Source: Zhengitettix transpicula
Taxonomy: Eukaryota; Arthropoda; Insecta; Orthoptera; Tetrigidae
Direction: 5' to 3'
DNA: 64,000 nt
Assembly (NCBI GenBank): GCA_037074705.1
Contig: CM073595.1
Coordinates: 67,384,139-67,448,138 of the forward strand
Shown: positions 23,351 through 38,197 of the stretch, piece after piece
Layout: every line of letters begins with the position of its first letter
Position numbering within the stretch: the first letter of the stretch is position 1
Position numbers and translations under genes: made by a program
The notes under the pieces: model-generated
Seen by the model: the letters and a program-made list of their open reading frames with translations, nothing else
Told to the model about the DNA's origin: nothing
The model's database searches: none

Positions 23351-26300
23351 CTTATCCGGTAATATAACATTAAAAACACCACTGTATCTTATATTGAATG
23401 TGATGTAATGAGGCAAACGTGCTTATCAGAAGAATAAGGATTTATTTCTAGAAAAAATAAAAACATCCAGAAAGGGGTACTACGGTTAACCACACGAGAG
23501 GTCGACTCCTTTTAAAACGATTAACGCTGAGGTCAACATAGCTGATCTTGATCTTGCTAATGGATAATATCGTTTAAGGGTTGGCATTGTATAACATTTA
23601 CCATTTACTTTAAGGACATATATTTGCCTGAAGCTAACATGAAACTGAAACGGAAAGGCGTCGACGACACAAGCCTTAATCAAGTTCGTAAAGTTTGCTT
23701 AAATACCTGACTCATGTTTGGTCCGATAAACGTGGACGCTTCTCACTTGTGGTTAATTTGTTTCATACGAATTTTTATAACAAGTCTCACTCGTTATTGT
23801 GTGGGGAAGAGGTTCATTTGCATCCGCTCCGTCAGAAATCTTGAGTGTCACCTCGTGTAGCAAATAAAAATGCTCAACCAGAAAATCGTAACTCCTTCCA
23901 CATTTGCCATAGGTGCCTGAACGCTTCTGTAACGGTAGATAATACGTAACTGATAATATTCACGAGCTTCGTTACTTCGAACACGGTCAGAAGTTGAACT
24001 GCATCTCATTCTAGAAACGTTTCTGTATTCGACATCCGGTCTAATTTAGTTTCATTGCTCTTACATAATTTATGGAAAATTACCTCCAAGTAACAAATTA
24101 CTGCCTATTTATACACAGAGTGATATTTATTATCAGAAAATCAATTACTTATTTGCTATTCAACCTGTAAATTTACTAATTTAAAAGGAAATCTTAAGGA
24201 GTTTATAACTGGAGTGAAGTGAACGCCCAATGATCTAACAAGCACAATCGTTTGCTAAAAGGCTGTTGAATGTTGAAGTTTTCGGGCATGGAGTCAAATA
24301 TGAATCTGTGAATTTAGTGACTGAATACCGGTTCCATTTATTTCGGAACCAGTTTCGACGTAGGCTCGTTGAAGGGTATGCAGCATCCGTACGCTTCGTT
24401 AGGGACTGCTGATGCACAGCGAGTGAAATTTCTGCACAATGGTGTGGAATCAATTGGAAGAGATTTTATAGGGCATAACAATGTCTAGGAAGGATAAAAG
24501 TATCAGAAAGGGTCGGCTTCGGGAAGAAATAAATGAATCCGAGACACGGCAGGATAATCTGAACCCTACTATAAAATTCGGACTAATAGAGTTGGTTGTC
24601 TACAAAAAATATAATTTAACTATATTGGATAGACTGGATTTAGAAGGTCTGCGTCTATAGGAGTGTTCTGATTCTACCCTTTAATCGCTGAAGACCAACG
24701 GAGTTATAAACTTTAGGTTCAATCTTATATTGAAAATTACGGACAATGTATGAAACATTCCGAAGTATAAAAGTACGTAAATAGAGATAATATTAAGGTA
24801 GGGTTCGATCAAGAAAAATGCAGCAACCAGCGTTGAAGAAAGTGAGTGAAAAATTATACAAAGTGAAACAAGAAGACAACTTTTTGTCAAATACCCAAAA
24901 CCCTGTCAGTTTTTAGGGAAGCTGTTCTGCTTTTCATAGCTAAAGTCTTAGTACGAATATTTAGCCTCTCATTCAGTACCTCGACTTTCTCTTTCCCGCA
25001 AAATTATCAGCTTTTCTTATCGTTCGGGACGTTGAATTCTTTTCTTCATTTTTTAAAGATCTTCATTCCACATATTTTAATAACTTTTTCCCTCGATTCT
25101 TCTTTTACTAATTTCTTTACTTACGCCTTCTTTACACTTCTTCCTTCATTATCTCTAAATACATTTTCCGTAGACTAAGCTATCAACTGAAACCCGAATG
25201 TAAATTCGAAGGGCTTTCAGCGATTTGCAGGTATCATATAACTCTGTGAAATGTAAATATTCTACCACTTTACGAAAACTGCCAAACATAATACTCAATT
25301 GATCCAAAAGAGGTTGCTTAATCTGAAAATAATTATTCTGTAACATTATCATTCAATATCTTAAACAAATTATATCTGGTCGATCTTTCTGGTTATGTGT
25401 AATGTTCAATCTAAAAAGTTAATGGCGAAATAATTATGTACAAAAATCTAAATTGTACTCAATTTCCAAGTAAAAAATAGTATGAAAGCTTCAAAATAGT
25501 AAATTTTGATTTAAAAAGAAACAAAAGGTACATTATTAATTTAGAGACTCTTCTAAGGAGAAGAAAGTGCCAAAAGAGAAGAAAAATGCAATTAAGATAA
25601 CTGTTGTTGGACAAATGTCACTTTATGACCATGCCTGTAAAATTTTAAAATCATTCTGAACCTGTTATTCATCCAACCAGTTATAAAATTCTTCATTTAA
25701 TCTAGATACATTTCCTGAATAATTTTCCATATTAAAATGCAACCTCTCAGTAATCAATTACATTAAGAAATATGGTGACCAAGTTAAGTTCATATTTAAA
25801 CACACATCTAAAGTTCTATATATATCAAGCACATATGTTGTGGAATAGACATTGAATCAAAATAAGAGGAGGAATACGTGTCAGAAATATAATTCACAGG
25901 AATTCAACAGAACAATGAGAATTGTGGTACAACAAATTAATGGAAATTTTGTAGAGAAATTAATTGAAATAGACACCTGCTTGAGATTGTCTTAATTTTG
26001 AAAATGGTGTGTACGGCCCCAAACATTTAAGAACTTTTCCCTAATGATACCAACTAGGTTTTCAATTGGAGTATACCACATACTGTACCTCACTTTTATC
26101 TCTATATAATACATGGAAATTAAAACTACCTATATTCTATTGATAAAGTAGCTCGTGTTTTGTTATTATCAAAACATTATTGTTTATATATTCTCTACAC
26201 ATATCAAGGGAAATATACTAACAGTCAAGCAACAAATAATTGAACATAAAGCTATATGGAGCTGTAGTCTTTTCAGTCATAAATAATTCATTCCTTATTG

Positions 26301-28740
26301 CAGAATTATATAAATATAAACATGATGTTTTACTATGTTGTAAAATATATTTACATAAGAATTCCCACTCTACTATTGAATTTTATTGTTACGACTCCTT
26401 TACAAATACTCAATTTAAATGCTTTTGTAGAATTCTTTAATGTTTATATTGTGACAGTTTGAGTTATGTACTATCGAGTAAAAATGTATATACATAATTT
26501 CCTTCAAATTGGAAATATTCAGTTATTTAATTCCTCTACTACCAACGCATATAAAACTGTTATGATTTTTCTCACTTGACTCATTGTATGGCTATATAAT
26601 GTGAATTGGAAATAGTATTATTTCAAAATATAGGTACTGAAAATGATCTATAACAATATTCGATTAAAATGGACACCTATCACTGTAGTGAAAATAATAG
26701 AGGTACAAGGGAAAAATAAAAGATTTGATAAAAAACTAACATGGTATACATAAAATAAATAAAAGTGAAACCGTTAACAAGCTTTCTGGTTTACACATGG
26801 ATTAGAAAATTGTGACTATAGGACTACGTTTTGCTCTAAAACGTCATCATAATTTTCAAACTACAAGTAAACTTAAATATGTAAAATTCTTCAAGAATTC
26901 AAATAGTACACGAAAAAGCAACGATTTAATATTATGCAAATGATAGCCTGTCTGACTGAAATACATATAACAGCTGACAACACGTTAAAACACTACTTTT
27001 CAAATATATATATATTTGTTTTTCGCTAATCACAGTTCATAGGTTTATTTTTGATTAGGACATTGCTGCTTCGCAAGTCAAATTGACAATCTCGATGATC
27101 TGAAAATTCGTAAAACGACAAATATGATATCTTTGAATATTATTTTTGGATATTTTTTATTTTAAATCGGATTCAAATATATATTCTTCCCTTACGAAAT
27201 AGGTGTCACGTAACAAATTAAATGTACGGATCTGAATCCATGTGATCAACAGTGAGGCCAACTAAACACACACGACAATCACGCGCTAATCTTGACCTAA
27301 ATAAAGATTTTCAGTCAATCCAACTTGAATCTGACGTCAGTCGTCATGACCAGGAAACGCACCTCGGCAGGCTCACATGTCGCATCCAAAATATAATGCA
27401 AACTCACCCCATTTCGTCGATTGCGTTCGCCTATTTTCTCCCACGACATCGCCGTACGACCGTTTGGACATACGCCGTCATAGAAAAATGTCACGGAAGT
27501 TTGATAGGTTACGAAATTTCTTTTAATTATTTGTCCACTAATTACTTTTTAGAAGCCATTATAGCGCACTAATATCGGAAACAAATGATAAACGATAATC
27601 TGGCATTACTTCGCGCATTCATCACGAGATACCGCCACGAGTCCGGGCGCACTGGAATTGTCGAATTCTTACCCCAAGAATTCATGCCCTAGTCCTTCCT
27701 AGTCACCTCTGTCCGTCGTAAGAGGCTTACGCTTTATAGATTCACATTGGAAATAGAAAGACGACAACGGGTTTAATTTGAAGACAATTTTTTTTAGTGT
27801 TCCATCGCCTGATTTCATATAGTAAATGAACTCTGTAGGGGTGTTAGTCTGCAACCCATTTAGATATGAATCTATTCGTTTTACCTTTACGGATTTTTGC
27901 GCCCGATTATTCCATTACACTTAATCTGTATGATCGCTCTTTCTACCCTACTAAGAATTTTCCTACTCCAAATCAGACAACGGACACCCGAAAAAATGTC
28001 GTTCATGCAAAAAAAAGCCAATCTTTTCAAACCCGTGCGAACGAAAAGCCTCTAAATTAACTAGTGTTCGTAGAAATGCAATCCTGCAGAAATATAAGCT
28101 GCCATAATAGTATTGTAGCGTTGGAAACCAAGGTTCAATTTGCGGTATGAAATTTCGTCGACTCTGATAATAGAATTTGCAACGGTTTGTCTTTCGTATG
28201 AACTGGCTTCGATCTGGGTTTATCGTATTAACTATTGTTCGTGTCTGAAATGTCAAGAATTGAATATGAGATTTCCAGTTCACCGTGTTAATTCCGTACA
28301 AAGAAATTATATTACCCTGCCTCTCGTAATGTTCCTCGAACCTAGATTTGTTTCCCTTTCAAATGGTTATTTATTATTTGTAAGGAATATAACGCCCATA
28401 CCCTCAAGCGTTCGTAGTTTTCCTAAGGTAGCTTATGTTTGCCGAAGGTGGACGAAGTTTTTCTCTGCCGTCTGCAATTTCTTCCTGTAAAACCGCGTTT
28501 ATTATTTATAGGGAGAAGTATACAGAAAAAGCAGTAACACTAAAAAATTATCTATTGATAGATTATAATTATTTTTGGTGGAGATTCGTTTTTTTTTACA
28601 AGGAATAAGACAATTTTCGGACTAAAAGTTATAATAAAGTAGTAGTACTTTATTAACCCTGTTCCCATAAAATTACTCATGTTTGGACAAGTCCAGAGTC
28701 CTTAAGGAAATTTGGCAAATAAACATTACATATTCATAAA
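23351..28740. other. Intergenic DNA, nothing recognised
   Basis: No gene, splice-linked exon series or recognisable element found. CpG density is ordinary at 27.0-28.5 kb and lower at 25.4-27.0 kb. Confidence 0.4.
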
Positions 28741-28754
28741 ATACACATAGCCTA

Positions 28755-28870
28755 TATAGACTTCAACCAAGAAGATGGCAGTACTAGCCGTCGAAACGTA
28801 GCTGTTTACCGAAATGACTCGGGTGGAAAACCGAGAAGCCTTTATTAATTCTATCGACCCGGAAATCCTT
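28755..28870 (+). repeat. Repeat with hammerhead-like stem-loop
   Basis: GATGGC (28774-28779), a 7-nt loop and GCCGTC (28787-28792) can pair, followed by GAAACGT, then GACTCGGGTGGAAAACCGAG. The stem followed by GAAAC resembles stem II and the GAAA core of the minimal hammerhead motifs reported in Penelope-like elements. The first core half (CUGANGA) is changed to AAGAAGA, so activity is unlikely. It lies just outside the elongase 3' flank. Confidence 0.4.
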
Positions 28871-31098
28871 CGGTCTTTATAGAAACATACATATTAATCT
28901 ATGAAATAGTAAATTAATTACCTACATTTTTTTCAAATAAATTCTAAGATATTACATATTTAAAACCCCCTAGCAGATTGGAAACATTGGTCCTGCATAT
29001 GTCTTTTGAGACATTTAAAAAAAATTATATCTTGTAATAATTGTTATATATTAGGTAATTCATTAAATATTAATATCCCAGAGTGAAATCAGGTCTTTTT
29101 GCAATTTGAAATATTCATTATATATCAATTGATTAATGTGCTGAGAATTTTTCCCCACCTATTGTAAATTTTTAAGTAATAGTTCTTTCAAATGTGAAAT
29201 TTCTAAAACAAATATTTTGGCATGTAAAGAATTTTAAAATTAAAATCATATTTAAGTGCCAGCCATCCAGAAAAAAAAAACACCTCTGATGGTCAATTTG
29301 GAACCAGTATTTGTTTTTATTAATTTCCTTTCCAAATGCACTAATTGGATCACAATATTAAACAAATGACACTGATAGAAACTGGGATTATTTATTATAT
29401 TATTTTGTTACAATACCTTATTATTAAGACATCTTATTCTTCGTAGTATAATGAGGCTAGTTAGTACTATTGATTGAACATTTGGATCACTACATGTTAC
29501 AATTAAATTGTTCTGTTGCCTTAGTGTATTAAGGAAATAAATCTTACTTCATTATCACTCACAATATGACAGTAAATTCATTTTTATTTTATAGCTAAAT
29601 TCAATTTGAATCTTAACAGTTGGATTTTGATAGTCATGAAATGGATATTGCCGTAAGCTTTACACAGTAAGCAAAAACACTAGAAACTTGTACATAATTC
29701 AAAATGCATTCTCAATTCCCATTAATTTTTATTTTTATTGAAACACAATTATATGAATTTGATTTCTTATATGTTAAATCCAACAGTATTATACTACCTT
29801 TAGTAACTTTTTTTATGTGAATAATAAAACAACATTAACACAAAAAACAAACAAATTTATTATTTATGTACAATAACTACACCAGCAAGCTTGAACTGTA
29901 GAATTTTCATAACATTGAAAATATTACACATTTATAATCTGAAGTATTTTTAATATTCACAGTGAGTTATATGCCTATAAAATTGTATAGAAATGTGCCA
30001 AATCAAATAGTTTTATTGGTAATAAACATTTAATATATAGGAATGCAATTCTAAATCTATTATTTTCTATTTCTATAATGTTTACAGAGCATAGGAAATA
30101 AGTAAATTGCATATAAAGGAAATTTGTAGTTTTAAAAAATAATTTTGTTAATTTAGTGTTTCAGTCAAAGGTATCGATATTTAATTTATTCATTTAAATC
30201 TATAACAGTAATTTGATACTTGCATAGGAAAGTAGTAAGGAGACATTTTGTTTGTTTCTTTTCTTTTTTGTAATCCCTCCTCTGTACTTATTCATTTGAA
30301 CCATTGCTATGAATAAATTTTAATTTATTTTGCAATACATATGACTTGAGTATCCACACAAAATACAATCATTTTTGTGTGTGACTATACCAATATTTCA
30401 TACTAATACAAAATATTAAAAATGAATATATAAAATATTTCACCTTACTAAGAGCCAGACTTTGTGTAAAATAATCAAAATAGTTTGTAAATTTTGATTA
30501 ACTAAGTACAGGTTAAATGATGCAGACATTTTTGTTGGCATAGACAGATTATTATAAAAATAAATATATCATTCACATGAATGAGACTATGTAGTATTTT
30601 AATTAAAATAATATCATAACATATTAACAATTCTGTTGATTAGTTTTTGCAGTTATAAATGAATAAATGTTTTCTATGAATTTGAAGAAATGTAAAAATT
30701 TAATGATTCCAGTTTCATTTGACTAGAATTACTAAAGAACATTTGTTGATTAAGTAAAGGGGATATTAATTTTTTTGAAAAAAAAAGAATTTTTATAAAT
30801 AATAATTGTTAATCAAATGTTTGTAAGATATGCACCTTTACATCTGTGGATAAGTGCTACTAAATGTTTTTTGAAGTGAAACTGTTTCCTGTATTATAGT
30901 GCAACAATGTATTTATCATATCATCTCAGTTAATATGAAAGTAGTATACAGGCTCAAACTGTAGGGCAGTACACATCTGATAATATAGTTAACATAGCTA
31001 AACTTCTATTCCAATGTGTTATTATTCCCCACCACTTGTGTTCTGAGCAAAAGTTGCATGTAATTTCAAATGCTTGAAAAATAACCCCGCAATTTGTT
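28871..31098 (-). other. Probable 3'UTR and 3' flank of the elongase gene
   Basis: Very AT-rich DNA with no convincing ORF. By eye there are only about four CpG dinucleotides in more than 2 kb, continuous with the depleted gene body. This suggests the transcribed unit extends well past the stop codon. Minus-strand AATAAA hexamers occur, for example complementary to 30324-30329 (about 770 nt past the stop), but the true poly(A) site cannot be chosen from sequence. Confidence 0.4.
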
Positions 31099-31263
31099 TC
31101 ATTGAAATTCATTATTTTCACTTGGAACTGACTTCATTGCTGCTGATCTGATATGAAGATCTGTTGATGCATTAATGTAATAATCTGCCGCCTGTTTCTT
31201 ATGGTAACCATTGCTTACTGTGTGGCCATTGATTACTGAATCATACCTAGGCTTTTCTTCTAT
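31099..31263 (-). CDS. ELOVL: Elongase exon 8 (polar C-terminal tail and stop)
   Basis: The acceptor TTAATTACAG opens an exon of 54 codons plus TGA at 31101-31099. It starts [20 protein letters not shown] and ends SENNEFQ. The segment is polar, as in other insect ELOVL7-like tails. It is assigned from phase agreement and codon content rather than strong conservation. No dilysine ER-retrieval motif sits at the end. Confidence 0.82.
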   Translation of the reverse strand: MEEKPRYDSVINGHTVSNGYHKKQAADYYINASTDLHIRSAAMKSVPSENNEFQ

Positions 31264-34200
31264 CTGTAATTAATTTAAAACACCATACATTAAAACCTAA
31301 TAAGTATTTATTTAAAATATAATTCAAAAGCTTATTTCAACTATGCTTTAGGATCTTGATTAAATATAATACTAAAATAAGGAAATATATTTTTGTTGAA
31401 ATAAAATTGTTTCAAAAAGTTATTAATGCAAAACATGTCAATTTCTTACTGGTTGTAAAATATATTATTCAAAATAATATAATATTGAAAGTTGTTAACT
31501 GAATAAATTATATAATTTGGTAATTACATTATATTGACCTTTTGTGTGTCTGATTAAAATTGCAGTCTATTTATTTCAAAATATGAATCACACAGATTAT
31601 GCAAGTGTAAGCAGAACTTAATTTAATTTCCTCACCATAAATATTCCTTACAGTTTTAGTCCTATTTTTGTGAATGTGGCATTTTTTCTAATATTATTTT
31701 TTTAAAAAATAACAATTTGAAATATGGAGCTATGAAACTCATGCCATTACCTGTGGATGTCAAATATTGTGTATTTCAGCCCTTCTTATTTTATGCCAAA
31801 CCTTGTCTGTCAGTGATTTTCTATCAATCATGTCAGACAAACAATAAATTTATTTTGTGTTCATTTATCTGTTACCATATTGGAAATCATTTTCCTCATA
31901 GTACATACACACTAGAGCACAGCTTATGAGGATCAGGAATTTAAGAAATATACAAATACTCATAATAATATCATCTTTCAAAGTGTTGCAATTTTTAAAT
32001 GGACCATATCTGGTTCATAACATAAGAATAAGAAATACGGATGGAGAGAAACTGTACAGGAAGTTATCTTTTCAAAACGGACATGGCTTCAATGACCATT
32101 AGACTAATTAAGAGAATATAGGATGGAAATATTTTTTTTTTTAAATGGCTAGGTCTTGCATCAACAAATGATTTACTTATTTCAGTTCCTCTGAACCACA
32201 GAGCTGTTGAAATGTTATGCTAATCTTGCATAGATATTAGTATGGGAAAGAAATCATCACAAATATCTAATGAGTACAAAATTATATAACAAATTTGCAT
32301 TAATCTCTTTTAGGTAATGGTATTATTGCACCAAATTGTACAGTAAATTAATAATTAAAACTGTTTATAAGCTCAACTCCTCCCAGTTTTATTTAATTGT
32401 TCCAGTGACAGAAGAATAAAACATCCAATCAACTACTGATTTAATTTAAATTGAAAACATATTTGCAATAATTATCCATCAAATGTTACTATTAAAATTT
32501 GTAAATATTTTAATTACCTTTACTGCTTTCACCTTAGCTTTATACGCTTGCTTGTAGAAATTTGAGAAAAGAAAGTAGAACATTACTGCATGCATTCCTA
32601 TCCACCACACAAATGCTCTTGGATAATTACAGTCAATAAACAGTAACTGGAAGGCATGCACCATAATTGCAATGAACTGAATCTGCAACAATAATGTAAA
32701 TTTTTTGTTAGCTCTCATTCATTCATTCATTCAAATGCTATACTTCTAAAATATTTATAGAAGTTGAAATGTTTAATTGTCATTGCAAAAGCAATATAAA
32801 TACAATTAAGAATTAAATTGTTTATTTACATTTAATGTTATAAATCTTACCATTTGGAATGTTGTTAGATATTTCTTCCACCACAAAAATTTCTGATATT
32901 TTGGTCCTAGAGCAGCCAATAGGTAGTAACTGTACATAATGATATGTACAAATGTGTTCACAAGACCAAAGAATGTACTGTGTCCACCTGAAGAATAAAA
33001 TAATTTTTTAAATCGTAACAATTTAAGTATAGTGTGCAAAATTATGCATTTCTTAGGAAAAGTAAACCAAGAGTATTAGGATTTATATTAATAAAGTACA
33101 TACATACATAAATATGAAAAATAATCCTGTGTTTGACTAAATATTCTTTTTTTAATAATTCAATTATACTTCAGTTAAAACAGGAAAAATATTTAAATTT
33201 TTATTAAAACAATGACAGATCTCCGATGCATTTATAGATAATGTTATAATACAATATAAGATCATCAAAAGTTATGAGATATGGACATGAGAATTTGGCA
33301 GAGGCATCAAGAGCCTTTACAGGAAACAACAAAGAGAGAAAATGTTATTGTATGTAACCATAATATATGTAAAACTAGGTGAGATGGAAGATTTAAGTTG
33401 TAAAATTTAGATGTTTGCATTTTAAACATTATAATTATAATTCAGAAGGAGCTTATACTAGAAGCTCAGAAATATAGGCCATAAAATATTTTTAATTAAA
33501 GGATCAGTTGAGATTCCCAGTTGAGATTTTTCAATAGCTTCCACATTTTGCCAGAAAGAAAAATTTATTTTCAATGTTCAGGAAATTGTAAGTAATTTTG
33601 AGTAAAGAATATAACCAATAATCCCAAAGCACTAAACAAATGATTTATCATAATTAATTTTGGCAATAAAATGTCAATTTGCACTATGGTCTAAAGGATA
33701 AATAATTTTGTAGAGCAAATAAGAAAATGGATAAATTGTACACAATTTCCATAAATATCTCCTAACATAAAGTATATATTTAAAATATACTATTATCAAG
33801 ACCAATTATTCTGATCTGTTACTATTATTATTATTCTTTGTTCCGCACAGAACTATAGTGAGATGTCATAGTCAAGGTTTTCAGACTATCAAATGGAAAA
33901 TTATAGTTACATTATTTTATATTTGTACCTGGTGTAAATTTGACTCCAAACCATACACTCATAGGCATTACGCCATGATGAATCACATGTAATGTAGACA
34001 CATGACTACTCTTTTTTCGAAGAACAAAAAAGAACTGAAAGTAAAAAATTTAAATTCAAACTGTATTCTGAAAAAAAAAGTGTATGTAGTAATAAAATAT
34101 TACTTTCGGTATAATCCTGAAAACACATTAAACTTCTTAAAGATATTTAATTCTAAAATAATTTTAAACCTACATCAATGTTTGCATTAGGGCAGTAGAC

Positions 34201-37200
34201 AATATGATAAAAACACATTTGACTGAATTTCATTTTCAAAATTATTATAAATACTAATGTAGAGTGTCTTTTCATCTTTTCTTTGGTATGTGGATACATG
34301 ATTTCAGTGGGATGATAAGTCAATATCACTGAGAAAGTAAATTATAAATATGACATTGAACTGTTATGATTAATATTTTGCATCTTGAAACAAAAAATAT
34401 GCAAAAATCCAGACATTTACTTTTGTCATTAATAACTATCATTAAAAAACTCTACTTATATTAAAGCAAGGATATGAGGCTAATATCAAAAGTAATACTA
34501 GTATTTAAGAGTCACTTACCGTGTCAAAAAATTCAGTAAATTTTGAAAAATAATACCACCAACAAGCATGCACCATCTGGAAATTTATAATATAGTATAT
34601 TATACATAGGCTTGAACACGTATAATTTTTTGAAAACTTTACCTTAAGATTCATCTAAATACAATTCCTGACATGCACTAAAAAACTGGTTTATCTACTT
34701 GCAAAAGAGATTATATTTTTAATACCTGAATAAGACATTGTTGTATACAAAACTTACTGTGAGCTGAATATTTTTCATTAGAAAATGTCTATTCTCAAAG
34801 TTTCTAACATTGTTTCAGTGTATGTTTGTATTTTTTAATAAACCAGAATTTTATCATAACAGGCACATTTTAAAGAATTAGTTTTTGGCAATTTTGTTGT
34901 TTCATTTAATGTTTTCAAAAATTTGTAATGTATTGAATCTCTGATTCCACAGGATTTTAATTTAAATATACATACTCACCTGTTTTGTAGCCAATATGTG
35001 GAAAATATATAACACAAAAAATGCAGGATAACTATAAACTTAATAAACTGCAGAAAATAATTATGTAATAAATGGTGCTATATGAAGATGGTGATGAAAA
35101 TGAAGATTTACAAAGCCCATTTGCACCCTCATAAAAGCAAACATCCCAGATTATTAAACATACAATTTATTAATATGAACAATTAATATGTTGGGCACAA
35201 TGCATAATACAAATACAGTCCCTATTCATATAATACTGTTACACTTATATTTTTTTTATAACACAAATGTAAATCTGCATTCTTTACCATAGAATACATT
35301 TGAAATATAATAATCACAAAAGGATAAATATGATAGGGTCTGTATCATTAACAAACAATTATTATGAGCATTCAAGATTGTTTTCCCCAAGCAAACCACA
35401 GTTCTATAATGACTGGGCTTAAGGTTGTGTGCATTTGGATATAAGAAAGAAGGGTGAAACACATCCACAACAAAAGTAATGCACATCATACAGTAAAATG
35501 TTTATTTGCTGAGTCATTTATAATCACTGGATCATTCCTTTTGTCCAATTATATGACTCACCCTTAAAGTCTTGGGGTGATTTGAATAGTCGACTGGTTG
35601 ACAATGGAAATTATAGCGGCCAGTTAACCAACCTGACATGCTAATCTGTAAAACAAACACCACATTTATTCCTGGATATCCACAACCAAGCTAGTTGATC
35701 AAATTCTCATTATTAACAGCCCTTCGAGATGCATTTAACTGTAGATGCAATTTATAATATTGTGTCTATATGTTTCATATTACATTCAAAATAAATATTA
35801 AGAAGTACTTTTAATGATTCTCAGAAAATTGATGTATAGAGTTGTGGTTTTATGAATATTTGCTTCATGAAAATGTTACTTTAAAGTTCAGAAAAGAGTT
35901 GTTACAATCAGCACAGTCCTGATAAAGCAGCTAAACTTTTCAACCATGCAATTTACTGATTAAATGTGAGATTACATCAAAAGTATATGAAACAGTAGAC
36001 ATATTATACTTGCACAATGATTATTTTATGTATTTCTAAAGGCCCATACACAAATAAATTCAGCATTAACATACATGCAATATCTTGCAGAATGCAACTT
36101 CTTTACATAAAGGGTTGCAGATTATTTTAAAGAATAGCACCAGACAATATATATGGTCACATATGATCTGAACAATTACAACTTATTCTTAGAAAAATTA
36201 AAACAAGGTTGAAATGCATAAACAACATACATACACACATTATAACAATGTTAATTTTACACAAAAAAAGTATATAATATAAACAATGAGACATAAATTA
36301 TGTAATTAATAATAAACAAGTATTTAAATTATCAATGACAAATTTATTTATTTATGTATAGCTTACACCACCGAAACATGAAATACATTTAATAAGGATG
36401 ATCATCTAAGCAGAAACATAGAAAGGAATTTGTTAATTTGAGTTTTATAGCCTGGAAAGTTCCAATATAAACATATTTTCATTTTCTCTCTAATTTCCAG
36501 ATTTATTAAATTGCTCCACTAGACACAAAATAAATATCAAATAAGCATTAGAACTGTAGAAAAGTACCTAACATTCTCTATATGTTTGTGCTGTATAGTT
36601 ATATTGTTTTATATACCATTATATTCTAGTTTAAAATAAGTTTATTTTGATTTCAATGTATTTGATGATTGTTGAAATTTAAAATTATTACAAAAAATCT
36701 TTATATAGTAAAAAATGTGGCTTGTAAAAACAATAATCAGCATATATATTTTACTTATTGACAGGTTATTCACTAATTTAATCACAATAATCATTTGAAA
36801 CAAATGAAATAGCCACAGATCACATATTTACCAAAATTTGGTGCAATTTTAAATCAGCAAAAATATATCAAATGCAAAGAATTTATGGAAATGACAAAGT
36901 CCTCATTACTTCTGGTGCTTTCTTGCGATGTTGTTAAAATATAATTCTTACTGTAGCATATCCCATTAAGAAACTATAATGTAGTTGTATTAAAACCATA
37001 TTTAGAAACATTACTACAAATGTAACTATGACAATCATTTATACATATTAATGTATTTTCATAATAAAGCACATTAATTGTTTAAAATAGATCAATAAAA
37101 TTCAACTTAAATACCTAGCCTATTTGGCCAGACAATATTATGCCTTGTCACTATATAAAAATATTTAGATTATAGAAATATTTTAGATTTTAGAATAGTT

Positions 37201-38142
37201 CACAGAAACAAAGTACAGCAACAACATGCAATGTCCAGCATTAATATTACATGCATCTTAACCAATTATGTTTCATGCAAAGCAGACTTCAATAACACAA
37301 AATATTGATATGCAGATGATTGATGAAATGCATTCGTGTATTATTGCAACCATGTGAAAATTATTTAGATTGATTTAACTATTCATTGGGCACAAATGTA
37401 GAGTGACTTAAAAATTTAAATGGGAAATATTAAAATAAAATAAATTAACCTCTAGATAAATGCGTAACTCAAATATGCCAATCAGATTGTGTGGAAGATC
37501 ATTAAATGTGGCACATTTGCAATCTATCATGCCCTCATATTACTGTAGCACCATTCGTCAAATTCTGTGGTGGAAGTCCTTAAATGGGTGGAGAACTCAC
37601 CCTGACAGCGAGGGGGTTGTTGGAGTAGTCGATAGGCTGGCACCGGAAGCTGTACTCTCTCAGCCACCCACTCATGAGACACTGAAGGAAAGAAACTGTT
37701 AATTTCCAGACACCAGTTGTATACACGCCCACCAGGTAGTAATACAATATTACTTCTGAAGAATCTAAATTTGCTTACAAAAGAGAGGAGACTTAAAAGT
37801 GCTTTTTTATGTTTTTTCCCAATCACCATTTTTCCTGAGTTCTAGTTTCCATTTGAAAGACCAAACGTATGTGAGAATTTTTACAGGACCATCAAATATT
37901 AAATTGTGTATTATTTATCAGTCAATAATTAGAGCTTCATATAAGTTACAATTTAAATGATAAAATATATGTATAGAATGTATCAAAAAATATGAGTAAC
38001 TTTGATTGAGGTTAAATAAAAAAAATTGTTAAGTGCTCTGTTCTTTTTGCATGTGAATTCTTTATAAACCTGTTCAAGAATAAGGCATACACACACCAAA
38101 GCCATTAAGAATATTAAAAGATAATTGCTGTAGGGAAAGGTG

Positions 38143-38197
<55 letters not shown>

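Noticed and set aside
24235..24453. Possible transposase scrap
   Set aside because: The plus strand faintly resembles transposase wording, but no catalytic block or terminal repeats could be found.
37460..37829. Open frames on both strands across 37.46-37.83 kb (80 and 100 codons)
   Set aside because: The plus-strand frame is antisense to elongase exon 3a, and the minus-strand frame is in a different register from the exon. The spliced reading explains the conservation.
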